NCBI RefSeq assembly: GCF_039542035.1
Contig: NZ_BAABHJ010000008.1
Coordinates: forward strand, 558,001 to 622,000
Direction: 5' to 3'
Length of the DNA: 64,000 nt
Source of the DNA: Actinoallomurus liliacearum
Lineage (GTDB): Bacteria; Actinomycetota; Actinomycetes; Streptosporangiales; Streptosporangiaceae
Shown one piece after another: positions 1 through 7,950 of this stretch; positions within the stretch are counted from its first letter, which is position 1; every line of letters begins with the position of its first letter. The notes beneath the pieces were generated by a model. The model made no database searches. It was not told the DNA's origin and was given only the letters and a program-made list of their open reading frames with translations. Both the position numbers and the translations under genes were made by a program.

Positions 1-386
1 TCGATCGCCGCATCGAGGAGATGGGCCGCCGGGTCCTCGCCGAGCAGGGGCTCGACCGGCGGCTCTGGCAGGTGCTCAACACGATCGCGAGGGGCCCGGT
101 CGGCCCGGACGACCTGGACCGAGAGCTCGCGCCGTTCCTCTCGGCGGACGAGCCCACCCTCCGGCCGTACGTCGATGACCTGGCCCGGCGCGGATGGGTG
201 TCCCGGAGCGGCGAGGGCGACCTCACGCTCACCGACGCCGGCCGGGACGCGTACGGCCGCGCGCGCGAACGGATGTACGCCGCGCGCGCCCGCGTCGTCG
301 AGGGCCTGTCGTCGGAGGACTACGACACCCTCATGGACCTCCTGGAGAGGATCGCCGGCAACCTCGGCGCCGAGGTCGCCGCCTGA
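1..386 (+). CDS. MarR-like winged-helix regulator, 5' end missing
   Basis: The reading frame is open from the first bases of the window, so the gene begins upstream; an internal ATG at 21 is probably not the true start. The visible 120 or so residues carry a winged-helix pattern: a helix pair, a recognition helix region (TLRPYVDDLARRGW), a wing ending in LTLTDAGRDAY, then a long C-terminal helix with LSSEDYDTLMDLLERIA, which is the dimerisation arrangement of MarR proteins. The ligand and targets cannot be inferred. Confidence 0.6.
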   Translation, partial: DRRIEEMGRRVLAEQGLDRRLWQVLNTIARGPVGPDDLDRELAPFLSADEPTLRPYVDDLARRGWVSRSGEGDLTLTDAGRDAYGRARERMYAARARVVEGLSSEDYDTLMDLLERIAGNLGAEVAA

Positions 387-474
387 CCACCCGCGCGGGC
401 GGTGATTCTTACGGAATGCGGACGGCTCGCCGCCGTCCCCGATCGGGCCGCCCGGCCGCGGTTAGCGTGCGGAC

Positions 475-1461
475 ATGCGCGTACTCGTGACCGGCTCCGC
501 CGGGTTCATCGGATCCCACGTCATCGAGGAGTTCCGGGCGCACGGCCACGAGGTGCGCCTGCTCGACCTGCGGTCGGGCGAGGACGTCCGCGACGCCGTC
601 ACCGTCGCGCGGTGTCTCCTCGGCGTCGACGCGGTCTGCCACCAGGCCGCCAAGGTCGGGCTGGGCGTCGACGTCTCCGACCTGCCCGCGTACGCCTCGG
701 CGAACGTCCTCGGCACGGCCGTCCTGCTCGCCGGGATGGCCGGGGCGGGCGTCCGGCGGCTCGTCCTCGCCTCGTCGATGGTCGTGTACGGCGAGGGCGC
801 CTACGACTGCGCGGCGCACGGCCGGGTACGGCCCGGACCGCGCGCCGAGGAGGACCTGGCGGCGGGGCGGTTCGAGCCGCGCTGCCCGCTGTGCGGTGCG
901 GTGCTGACGCCGGGCACCGTCGGCGAGGACGCGCCCGTCGACCCCCGGAACGCCTACGCCGATTCCAAGCTCGCCCAGGAGCACCTCGCGGCGTCGTGGG
1001 CCCGGACCACCGGCGGGACGGTGCTGGCACTGCGCTACCACAACGTGTACGGCCCTCGAATGCCGCGCGACACCCCGTACGCCGGGGTCGCCGCGATCTT
1101 CCGCTCGGCCCTCGAGCGCGGCGCGGCGCCGCGCGTCTTCGAGGACGGCGGGCAGCGCCGCGACTTCGTCCACGTCCGCGACGTCGCCCGCGCGAACCTC
1201 CTGGCGCTCGAGGCGGCCGGGCCGCGCCTCGGTGAACTGCGGGCGTACAACATCGCCAGTGGCGAGCCGCGTACGGTCGGGGAGATGGCGGTCGCGCTCG
1301 CCGAGGCGTACGGCGGGCCGGCCCCGACCGTCACCGGTGAGTACCGGCTGGGCGACGTCCGTCACATCGTCGCGGCGCCCGACCGGGCCCGCACGGAGCT
1401 CGGCTTCCGCTCCACGGTCTCCTTCGAGGACGGCATGGCCGAGTTCGCCACCCGCCCCTGA
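475..1461 (+). CDS. NAD-dependent sugar epimerase, dTDP-L-rhamnose 4-epimerase-like
   Basis: A 328-residue extended short-chain dehydrogenase. The N-terminus has the Rossmann glycine motif GSAGFIGSH (residues 7-15), and the catalytic pair is Tyr161/Lys165 in NAYADSK with an upstream SSMVVYG. A small insert between strand and catalytic helix carries CPLC (137-140), a feature I associate with TDP-L-rhamnose 4-epimerases; this suggests interconversion of a deoxy-sugar nucleotide in the cytoplasm. The FVHVRDVARANL segment is the usual substrate-loop signature. It stands alone, so the pathway served is unknown. Substrate assignment is inference; the SDR fold is secure. Confidence 0.75.
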   Translation: MRVLVTGSAGFIGSHVIEEFRAHGHEVRLLDLRSGEDVRDAVTVARCLLGVDAVCHQAAKVGLGVDVSDLPAYASANVLGTAVLLAGMAGAGVRRLVLASSMVVYGEGAYDCAAHGRVRPGPRAEEDLAAGRFEPRCPLCGAVLTPGTVGEDAPVDPRNAYADSKLAQEHLAASWARTTGGTVLALRYHNVYGPRMPRDTPYAGVAAIFRSALERGAAPRVFEDGGQRRDFVHVRDVARANLLALEAAGPRLGELRAYNIASGEPRTVGEMAVALAEAYGGPAPTVTGEYRLGDVRHIVAAPDRARTELGFRSTVSFEDGMAEFATRP

Positions 1462-1479
1462 GCCCCGTTCCGAAGACTC

Positions 1480-1541
1480 GGTGAACTCCCGCCGCCGGAG
1501 GCACTATGCCCCGGTACACCCGGGCGGGAAGGGAGTTCGCC
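1480..1541. terminator. Possible bidirectional terminator
   Basis: GGTGAACTCCC at 1480-1490 pairs with GGGAGTTCGCC at 1531-1541 (11 bp with one G-U) across a 40-nt loop that can fold further. It lies between the convergent epimerase and cupin genes. There is no T-tract, as is common in actinomycetes. Confidence 0.4.
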
Positions 1542-1559
1542 GAGCCTTCGGGCGAACGC

Positions 1560-1964
1560 TCAGCGGTCGGGGAACTCGATCTCGGGTGACTCGTCGGCGG
1601 CGAGAAGGAAGTACCCAAGGAACGTCACACCGTCGTCCTGGGCGTCGAAACGCGCGATACGGACACCCTCGGGCTCGTAGAACACGTCTCCGGGACCGAG
1701 TACGGAGGCCGCTTCGCCGTCGATCTGATAGACCGCCGACCCCGTCTCGATGCTGCCGAAGACCGGGCCGTTGTGCACATGCAGCCCGGCCGCGCGGCCG
1801 GGCGCGATGGTGATGCGCCGGACCTGAACCCGGTGTGTGCTCTGCGGCACCGGCAGGGGCTGGTCGAGCAGCACCGAGCGGGAGATCGGCGGGATGCTCT
1901 CGGCGTCGGCGACTTGATCGTCGCGGTGGTATCCGCCGTCATGCGGGATCGGCTCGATGCGCAT
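1560..1964 (-). CDS. Cupin-domain protein
   Basis: About 134 residues with one cupin barrel: the motif GLHVHNGPVFGSIETG supplies the metal-binding-type histidines and the second half has PGDVFYEPEGV. The frame is open up to 2075, but ATG 1964 is preferred because GAGAGG lies about 11 nt upstream and the cupin fold starts soon after; the upstream extension would also cover the palindrome at 2054-2075. Single-cupin proteins of this kind bind small ligands or act on quorum-type or sugar substrates; no specific reaction can be read from the sequence. Confidence 0.75.
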   Translation of the reverse strand: MRIEPIPHDGGYHRDDQVADAESIPPISRSVLLDQPLPVPQSTHRVQVRRITIAPGRAAGLHVHNGPVFGSIETGSAVYQIDGEAASVLGPGDVFYEPEGVRIARFDAQDDGVTFLGYFLLAADESPEIEFPDR

Positions 1965-2053
1965 GGTGCCGTGGTCCTCTCTCGGCCGGTGGTCGGTGCG
2001 CGCGCCGAGGAGCGCGACCGCCTGGCCGACGTGTTCTGTGGTGTCCGCAGCGA

Positions 2054-2075
2054 TTGTACATACCAGTAGGTACAA
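2054..2075. promoter_or_regulatory. Palindromic operator candidate upstream of the cupin gene
   Basis: TTGTAC and GTACAA form a perfect 6-bp inverted repeat separated by 10 bp, with ATACCAGTAGGTA-type dyad character in the middle. It sits about 90 bp upstream of the cupin start. The size and symmetry resemble TetR-family operators; the cognate regulator is not adjacent. Confidence 0.5.
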
Positions 2076-2161
2076 AAGTCTCCCAGAGGTCGCTTCGGCC
2101 CGGCCTGTACGTCCAGGGCAGGCTCCGGCCCCTCGCTACCGTTGAGGACGGAGCCTCCTGA

Positions 2162-3289
2162 TCAGACGCCGAGCGGGAGCCGGACGACGAAGCGGCAGCC
2201 GCCGCCCGCGTTCGAGACGCCGATCTCGCCGGCATGCGCCTCGACGATGCCACGGGCGATGGCCAGGCCGAGACCGGCCCCGCCGCCGGGCGTGCGCGCG
2301 GTCTCCCCGCGGAACGCCACGTCGAACAGGCGCGGCAGGTCCTCGTCCGGGATCCCGCCGCAGGCGTCGGACACCGTGACGTACGCCATCCCCTCCTCGG
2401 CGCCCGCCACGATCTCCACGCCCCCGTCCTCCGGCGTGTGTCGGATCGCGTTGACGACGAGGTTGCGCAGGGCACGGCCGAGTTCGGCGGCGTCCACCTC
2501 CACGGGCAGGACGCCTTCGGCCTGCCCGCGCAGCCGTACGCCCTTCGCCCGAGCCAGCGGCTCGGTCCCGGCGACCGTCTCCGACACCAGGTCGCCGAGG
2601 CCGACCCGCTGCCGGGACAGCCGCAGCGCGCCGGCGTGGATCCGGGACAGCTCGAACAGATCGTCCACCATCGCGGTCAGCCGGTCGGTCTCCGCCCGCA
2701 TCTGCGCGTGGTACTGGCGGACGGTGACCTCGTCGGCCACGACCTCGTCCTCCAGGGCCTCCGCCATGGCCCGCAGCCCGGCCAAGGGGGTGCGCAGGTC
2801 GTGACTCACCCAGGCGACGAGTTCACGACGGCTGGTCTCCAGGGCGCGTTCGCGGGCGCGGGCCGCGTCGAGGCGCTCGTACGCGGCGGACAGCTCCGCG
2901 CCGAGCTCGGCGAGTTCGGCGGGCAGCCGGCGCTCCGGCGGGCCGAACCGGCCGCCCTCCCCCGCCGCCCGTACGGACACCAGGAGCGACCGGGTGCCCC
3001 CGATGAGCCGGCGACCGAGCAGCAGCGACACCCCGAGCCCGACGAGCCCGCCGATCACGGTGACGGTGAGCGCGACGGACCGGTCGTGGTCGCTGATCAG
3101 CATCTTCAGGGTGATCGCCACGATGCCGGCCACCGTGGCCAGGACGGTCGCGGCCGACACCACGGCGAGCAGGGCGGTGATGGACCGCCCGCGCAGCGCG
3201 TACAGCGCCGAGACTCCGACCGCGCCGACGAGCAGCGCGGCACCGGCGGCGTACGCCACCACCTCGACGAACGCGTTGAAAGGGATCAT
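2162..3289 (-). CDS. Sensor histidine kinase
   Basis: A 375-residue membrane kinase. Two to three hydrophobic helices lie in residues 8-95, followed by a HAMP-like linker, a DHp helix with phospho-acceptor His163 in VSHDLRTPLAG, and an ATPase domain with N box NLVVNAIRHTP, a G1-type DACGGIPDED and a GGGAGLGLAIA G2 box. The periplasmic region is minimal, so it probably senses the membrane or an intramembrane partner. Its ATG overlaps the response-regulator stop (ATGA), giving a translationally coupled pair. Confidence 0.93.
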   Translation of the reverse strand: MIPFNAFVEVVAYAAGAALLVGAVGVSALYALRGRSITALLAVVSAATVLATVAGIVAITLKMLISDHDRSVALTVTVIGGLVGLGVSLLLGRRLIGGTRSLLVSVRAAGEGGRFGPPERRLPAELAELGAELSAAYERLDAARARERALETSRRELVAWVSHDLRTPLAGLRAMAEALEDEVVADEVTVRQYHAQMRAETDRLTAMVDDLFELSRIHAGALRLSRQRVGLGDLVSETVAGTEPLARAKGVRLRGQAEGVLPVEVDAAELGRALRNLVVNAIRHTPEDGGVEIVAGAEEGMAYVTVSDACGGIPDEDLPRLFDVAFRGETARTPGGGAGLGLAIARGIVEAHAGEIGVSNAGGGCRFVVRLPLGV

Positions 3290-3984
3290 GTGAGCGGCTC
3301 GAATCGGTAGCCGACGCCCCAGACGGTGAGGATCCGGCGGGGCGCGGTGGGGTCTTGTTCGATCTTCTCTCGCAGCCGGCGGACGTGGACGGTGACCGTC
3401 GACGAGTCGCCGAACTCCCAGCCCCAGACCTTCTGGAGCAGGTCCGTGCGGGTGAACGCCTGCCGCGGATGGCGCATCAGGAACGCCAGCAGGTCGAACT
3501 CCCGTGCCGTCAGCGAGACCTCCTCGCCACCGAGCCGTACCTCGTGCGCGGCCGCGTCCACCGTCAGGTCGCCGTCGGTGATCGTCTCGCCGGTCGGCGC
3601 GAGCGCGCCGCGCGCCCGGCGCAGGACCGACTTCACGCGCAGGGCCAGCTCACGCGGGCTGAACGGCTTCGTGACGTAGTCGTCGGCGCCCGTCTCCAGG
3701 CCGATGAGCCGGTCGGTCTCCTCGCCCAGCGCGGTCAGCATGACGATCGGCACCGGCCAGCGTTCGCGGAGCCGCCGGCACACCTCCAGACCGTCGATGC
3801 CGGGCAGCATGAGGTCGAGGACGACCAGGTCCGGGGGCCGTTCCTCGGCGGCGCGCAGCGCGGCGTGACCGTCGGCGACGCAGACGACCTCGTGCCCGTC
3901 GCGGAGAAGATAGCGGGACACGACGTCGGCGACGGTCGGATCGTCGTCCACCACGAGCACGCGCCCGGTCTCGGATCTCACCAC
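3286..3984 (-). CDS. OmpR-family response regulator
   Basis: Receiver domain (residues 8-120) with acidic pocket DDD (13-15), phospho-acceptor Asp57 in VVLDLMLPG and Lys in YVTKPF, followed by an OmpR/PhoB winged helix (about 140-230) ending VWGVGYRFE. An ATG further upstream (4071) would add residues unlike a receiver; GTG 3984 (or the adjacent GTG 3981) is chosen because GAGG lies 5-8 nt upstream and the start overlaps the stop codon of the preceding membrane-protein gene. It is the partner of the kinase that follows. Confidence 0.93.
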   Translation of the reverse strand: MVRSETGRVLVVDDDPTVADVVSRYLLRDGHEVVCVADGHAALRAAEERPPDLVVLDLMLPGIDGLEVCRRLRERWPVPIVMLTALGEETDRLIGLETGADDYVTKPFSPRELALRVKSVLRRARGALAPTGETITDGDLTVDAAAHEVRLGGEEVSLTAREFDLLAFLMRHPRQAFTRTDLLQKVWGWEFGDSSTVTVHVRRLREKIEQDPTAPRRILTVWGVGYRFEPLT

Positions 3985-5651
3985 GGCGACCTCACGAGTG
4001 CCTGGATCAACAGCGCGGTGACGGCCTGTGCGAGAAGCAGCGTACGGGCCGGCGGGCGGTGAACGGCGCACGCGACCGTCGTCCAGGCCGCGTACGGGAT
4101 CCAGATCCGTTCGACCTCGCCGCGCGTCACGCCGGACAGGTCGAGGGCGACCATCCCGATCAGCGCGGCGGCGACCGGCCAGCCGAGTCGCCCGTCATCG
4201 ACCGGGCCCGCGCGGCGGACCATCGAACGGGCGAGCGCGACCGCGCGCCCGAGCACCGCCGGAAGGGCCACCGCGGTTGCGGGGCCGACCAGCAGCGCGA
4301 GCACGGACAGGTCCCCGAGCAGGAAGTAGGCGTACGGCCGCGCGCGGGCTCCCCCGCCCGCCGCCCAGGCGGCATGCGTCCCCGCGACCCCTGCGAACCA
4401 GGAGAATCCCGCGACCGTGCAGGCGACCGGAACGACCACGCACCCGACGGCCAGAGCGGCGAGGACGGGGCGCGGCGGTCGCGTCAGCACCAGGACGGCC
4501 AGTGGCAGCGCGAACAGCGGCAGCAGCCCGTAGCTCAGGTACGGCAGCGAGCCGAGCAGCACCCCGCCCGCGAACGCGACGGCGAGCCCTCTTCCATCCT
4601 GTCCGGCGGCACGCCCCGCAGCGGACTGCACGACGGACCGTACGACGGGCGACCCAGGGGGGCGCGTGGCGAGCGGCCCAGCGGCTCCTGCGATGGGTGC
4701 CCCAGCCGCCCTTGCGGCAGGCGGCGCAGCGGACCCTGCGGCGGGCGGTACGGCGGGGCGTGTGGCGGCCACGGTGACGAAGGCGACGGCCCAGGCCGCG
4801 ACGCCGAGGAACAGGGCGTCCACACTGGTGGCGACCCACAGGGCCGTCGGCGCGAGGACGAGGAACGGGACCGCGCGGCGAGCCGTCTCGGCACCGGCCA
4901 GCCTTCGAACGGTGACCGCGATGGCGGCGGAGGCCGAGCCGCCCACCACGATCACGAGGGCTGCCGCCCAGCCCGCGTCGCGCAGGCCCGCGTGCCGGAG
5001 CCCCCAGAGGATGAGGGTGGGCAGGGGCGGGTGGCCCTTGACGTGCGTGGGGTACGCCTGCATGTCCCGTGTGAAGCCGCGAAGCCAGCGCAGGGGGTCA
5101 TCACCGACGACGGGCAGGCCGGCCAGGTACTCGGTCGGCGCGGTGAGGGGCCTGGCCAGGCCGTCCGGCAGTTGCAGCACCGCCGCCCACAGCGCCGACC
5201 CGAGCCACGCGACGACGAGCACCGCGCCCCAGGGCAGGCGCCGCGCCGCGACCGGCAGGACCGCAACCGCGACCAGCGCCACGACCGCCGCGGGCAGCAA
5301 CGGACCGAGCAGCAGCCGAGGCGCCGCGTGCAGCGGTGGGAGCCGGTCCACCGGCAGGTGCCCGGTGGACCGCAGAACGGCCCCCACCGCGAACCCGACC
5401 AGGATGATCCCGGCCCAGACCACGAGCGCCGTCCGGGCATGCCGCCCCGGCCCCTCGTCGAACCGCCCGGGAGCCCGGTCCCCCTCCGCAGCGGACCCGC
5501 CAGGAGCCTGGTCCAGTTCCACGGCGGGCCCGCCGAGACCCCCGCTCGGCCCCGCGACGGACTCTCGAGGAGCCTGCTCCACGTCCACGGATGGCCTGGC
5601 GGAACGCCCCTTCCGGCTCGGCGACCGCACCGGCGCACTGAAGCTGATCAC
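3978..5651 (-). CDS. Polytopic membrane protein, glycosyltransferase-C-like
   Basis: About 557 residues with roughly 10-12 hydrophobic segments from residue 75 onward. The layout (short first loop with THVKGHPPLPTLILWG, then many helices, and a late GEVERIWIPY) resembles membrane glycosyltransferases that use polyprenyl-phosphate sugars; I do not see enough to name the substrate. The first 70 residues are low-complexity (repeating QAPG/AEGDRAPG), and a Pro/Ala-rich repeat of about 50 residues interrupts the middle, so the start could be further downstream. It is the first gene of an operon with the response regulator and kinase, overlapping the former. Confidence 0.6.
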   Translation of the reverse strand: MISFSAPVRSPSRKGRSARPSVDVEQAPRESVAGPSGGLGGPAVELDQAPGGSAAEGDRAPGRFDEGPGRHARTALVVWAGIILVGFAVGAVLRSTGHLPVDRLPPLHAAPRLLLGPLLPAAVVALVAVAVLPVAARRLPWGAVLVVAWLGSALWAAVLQLPDGLARPLTAPTEYLAGLPVVGDDPLRWLRGFTRDMQAYPTHVKGHPPLPTLILWGLRHAGLRDAGWAAALVIVVGGSASAAIAVTVRRLAGAETARRAVPFLVLAPTALWVATSVDALFLGVAAWAVAFVTVAATRPAVPPAAGSAAPPAARAAGAPIAGAAGPLATRPPGSPVVRSVVQSAAGRAAGQDGRGLAVAFAGGVLLGSLPYLSYGLLPLFALPLAVLVLTRPPRPVLAALAVGCVVVPVACTVAGFSWFAGVAGTHAAWAAGGGARARPYAYFLLGDLSVLALLVGPATAVALPAVLGRAVALARSMVRRAGPVDDGRLGWPVAAALIGMVALDLSGVTRGEVERIWIPYAAWTTVACAVHRPPARTLLLAQAVTALLIQALVRSPW

Positions 5652-5744
5652 ATGTTCACACTAGGGCTGACCAGGGGGTACGCGCCGTACACGTCATCAC
5701 TCCGTAAGGGTTGTCCGCAGGGGTCCCGGCGTAGCGTCACAAAC

Positions 5745-6542
5745 ATGATCGACGTCGTACTGCCCTGCCTCGACGAGGCCGCCGCCCTGCCGTGGGTGCT
5801 GACGCGGATGCCCGAGGGCCATCGCCCGATCGTGGTCGACAACGGCTCGACCGACGGCTCGGCGGAGGTCGCCGAAGCCCACGGCGCGCTCGTCGTCCAC
5901 GAGCCGCGCCGCGGCTTCGGCGCCGCCTGCCATGCCGGGCTGCTGGCCGCGACCGCCGACATCGTCTGTTTCATGGACGCCGACGCCTCGCTCGACCCGG
6001 CCGACCTGCCCAAGGTCGTCGGACTGCTGACGGACGCCGCCCCGGACGCGCGGCGCTCGGACGCGTACCACCCGGACGCGGCCCGTGTCCGGGCGGACCG
6101 CATGGACGCGGACCGCGTGGACGCGGACCGCGTGGACGCGGACCGCGTGGACGTTGAGCGCGTGGGCGCGGAGTGGGTGGCCGAGGACCGCGTGGGCGAA
6201 GTCGGTGCGGACCTGGCGCTGGGCCGGCGGCGGCCGGTGTCGTTTCGCGCCTGGCCGCCGCACGCCCGGCTCGGCAACGCCATCGTCGCGCGCCGCGCCG
6301 GCCTGACCGACCTCGGCCCGATGCGGGCGGCCCGGCGGACCCGTCTCCTCGACCTCGACCTGACCGACCGGCGATCCGGATACCCGCTGGAAATGGTGCT
6401 GCGCGCCCGTGCCCGGGGCTGGCGGATCGCCGAGACGGACGTCGCCTACCACCCCCGTACCGGCCGGTCGAAGGTCACCGGAACGGTCCGCGGCACGCTC
6501 CAGGCCGTCCGTGACATGCGGCGCGTGCTGGAGGCCATGTGA
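5745..6542 (+). CDS. Family 2 glycosyltransferase with in-frame repeat insertion
   Basis: A 265-residue cytoplasmic GT2 enzyme. VVLPCLDEAAAL opens the fold, VVDNGSTDGS binds nucleotide-sugar and MDADASLDP is the metal-binding DxD region. The acceptor half (LDLDLTDRRSGYPLEMVLRARARGWRI) is typical of dolichyl-phosphate-sugar synthase relatives. Between LLTDAAPDA and LALGRRRP, where homologues are expected to have only a few residues, lies a run of seven degenerate 5-residue units (DRVDA type). First gene of a five-gene operon; its stop overlaps the next start (ATGTGA). Confidence 0.85.
   Translation: MIDVVLPCLDEAAALPWVLTRMPEGHRPIVVDNGSTDGSAEVAEAHGALVVHEPRRGFGAACHAGLLAATADIVCFMDADASLDPADLPKVVGLLTDAAPDARRSDAYHPDAARVRADRMDADRVDADRVDADRVDVERVGAEWVAEDRVGEVGADLALGRRRPVSFRAWPPHARLGNAIVARRAGLTDLGPMRAARRTRLLDLDLTDRRSGYPLEMVLRARARGWRIAETDVAYHPRTGRSKVTGTVRGTLQAVRDMRRVLEAM
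6096..6200 (+). repeat. 15-bp coding minisatellite in the GT2 gene
   Basis: Seven tandem 15-bp units with consensus GACCGCGTGGACGCG: the first four nearly identical (6096-6155), the last three diverged (6156-6200). The unit length is a multiple of three, so copy-number change would keep the frame. Confidence 0.85.
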
Positions 6543-7339
6543 CCGCGCCGGCCGGAGACGGCATCACCACATCGGTCGGAGATGGGGCCACCACTCCTGT
6601 CGGAGGCGGGATCACAACTCCCGCCGGCGGTGGTGTGACCGCTCCCATCGACGGCGGCGGGACGGGCCGGGAGGCGGTATTCGGGGGCGCGACGACGCTG
6701 CTCGTGATCGCCAAGGAGCCGGTGCCCGGTCGGGTCAAGACCCGGCTGACACCGCCGTACACGCCCGTCCAGGCTGCGACGCTGGCGGAGGCGGCGCTGG
6801 CCGACACCCTCGCCGCCGTCGCCGCGACCCCGGCGGCGCGGCGGGTGCTGGTCCTCGCCGGTCGGCCGGGCCGGTGGCTGCCGGACGGGTTCGAGGTGAT
6901 CCCGCAGCGCGGCGGCGGGCTGGACGAGCGGCTCGCGAACGCCTTCGCCGAGACGGACGGGCCCGCGGTCCTGGTCGGTATGGACACGCCTCAGGTCACC
7001 CCGGCGGAGCTCGGCCGGGCCGCCCGGAGCCTGGACGACGGCGACGCGGTGTTCGGCCCCGCCGCCGACGGCGGATTCTGGCTCCTGGGCCTGCGGCGGC
7101 CCGATCCCCGACTGCTCCTCGGCGTGCCGATGTCCCGTGCGGACACGGGGGCGCGTCAGCGCGCCCGGCTGTGCGGCCTGCGGGTCACGACCCTCGACAC
7201 GCTGACCGACGTGGACACCGCGGCCGACGCCGCACGGGTGGCGGAGCAGGCGCCCGGCACCCGGTTCGCCGCCACGCTGGCGGCGATCGGCCAGGCGCAG
7301 CACCTGGCGGCCGCCCCCACCCGGGGAGCCGCACGGTGA
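6539..7339 (+). CDS. DUF2064/CofC-like nucleotidyl- or glycosyltransferase
   Basis: A 266-residue protein whose residues 50-250 match the DUF2064 (TIGR04282-type) fold: LLVIAKEPVPGRVKTRLTPP at the nucleotide-binding start, VLVGMDTPQVTP and FGPAADGGFWLLGL in the core. The family is related to molybdopterin/CofC nucleotidyltransferases; its reaction is not established. The first 45 residues are a degenerate 8-residue repeat (GGGITTP-like), so the functional start may be later. GTG 6539 overlaps the GT2 stop, and the stop overlaps the next gene. Confidence 0.8.
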   Translation: MTAPAGDGITTSVGDGATTPVGGGITTPAGGGVTAPIDGGGTGREAVFGGATTLLVIAKEPVPGRVKTRLTPPYTPVQAATLAEAALADTLAAVAATPAARRVLVLAGRPGRWLPDGFEVIPQRGGGLDERLANAFAETDGPAVLVGMDTPQVTPAELGRAARSLDDGDAVFGPAADGGFWLLGLRRPDPRLLLGVPMSRADTGARQRARLCGLRVTTLDTLTDVDTAADAARVAEQAPGTRFAATLAAIGQAQHLAAAPTRGAAR

Positions 7340-7950
7340 TCGGCGGGTTGTACGAAGGATCGCTCGCGGGCCTCGGGTCGGTAGAGCTCGAGCACGCCGA
7401 CGGGCGGCGGGAGCGGCTGCCGGTGGACCAGTGGTGCGACGGGCGACCCGGCGACGACGCCCTGCTGGACCGGTGCGCCGGGCCGACGCTCGACGTCGGG
7501 TCCGGGCCGGGACGGCTCACGGTCGCGCTCGCCGAGCGCGGGCTGCCCGCGCTCGGCATCGACGTCACGCCGTACGCCGTCGAGATGACGCGCGCGGCGG
7601 GCGGGCTGGCCCTGCTCCGTGACGTGTTCGACCATGTCCCGGGCGCGGGGCGGTGGGAGACGGTGCTGCTCGCCGACGGCAACATCGGCATCGGCGGCGA
7701 CCCGGCCGCGCTGCTGCGCCGCGTCGAGGCGCTCCTGCATCGGCGGGGTCGGGCGATCGCCGAGCTCGGCGCGGCGACGCGTACGGAGTGGGTACGGCTC
7801 CGCGACGCGCGACAGGTGAGCGACTGGTTCCGCTGGTCGCACGTCGCGCACGACGCGATCGGCGCGTACGCGGCGGAGGCCGGCCTGCGGGTGGCCGAGG
7901 TGTGGACGGAGGCCGGGCGGTGCTTCGCCGACCTGACCCCGCTCGGCTGA
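7336..7950 (+). CDS. Class I SAM-dependent methyltransferase
   Basis: A 204-residue cytoplasmic protein with SAM motif I LDVGSGPGRLTVALAERG, acidic residue in LGIDVTPYAV at the end of strand 2, and a weak motif II (ETVLLADGNIGIGGD). The GTG start overlaps the preceding stop (GTGA). Methyltransferases recur with DUF2064 and GT2 genes in actinomycete operons, but the acceptor is unknown. Confidence 0.85.
   Translation: MIGGLYEGSLAGLGSVELEHADGRRERLPVDQWCDGRPGDDALLDRCAGPTLDVGSGPGRLTVALAERGLPALGIDVTPYAVEMTRAAGGLALLRDVFDHVPGAGRWETVLLADGNIGIGGDPAALLRRVEALLHRRGRAIAELGAATRTEWVRLRDARQVSDWFRWSHVAHDAIGAYAAEAGLRVAEVWTEAGRCFADLTPLG

Noticed and set aside
4059..6542. Long plus-strand open frame through the membrane-protein gene
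   Set aside because: It is a GC-rich antisense shadow; codon pattern favours the minus-strand membrane protein, and only its 3' part (from 5745) is a real GT2 gene.
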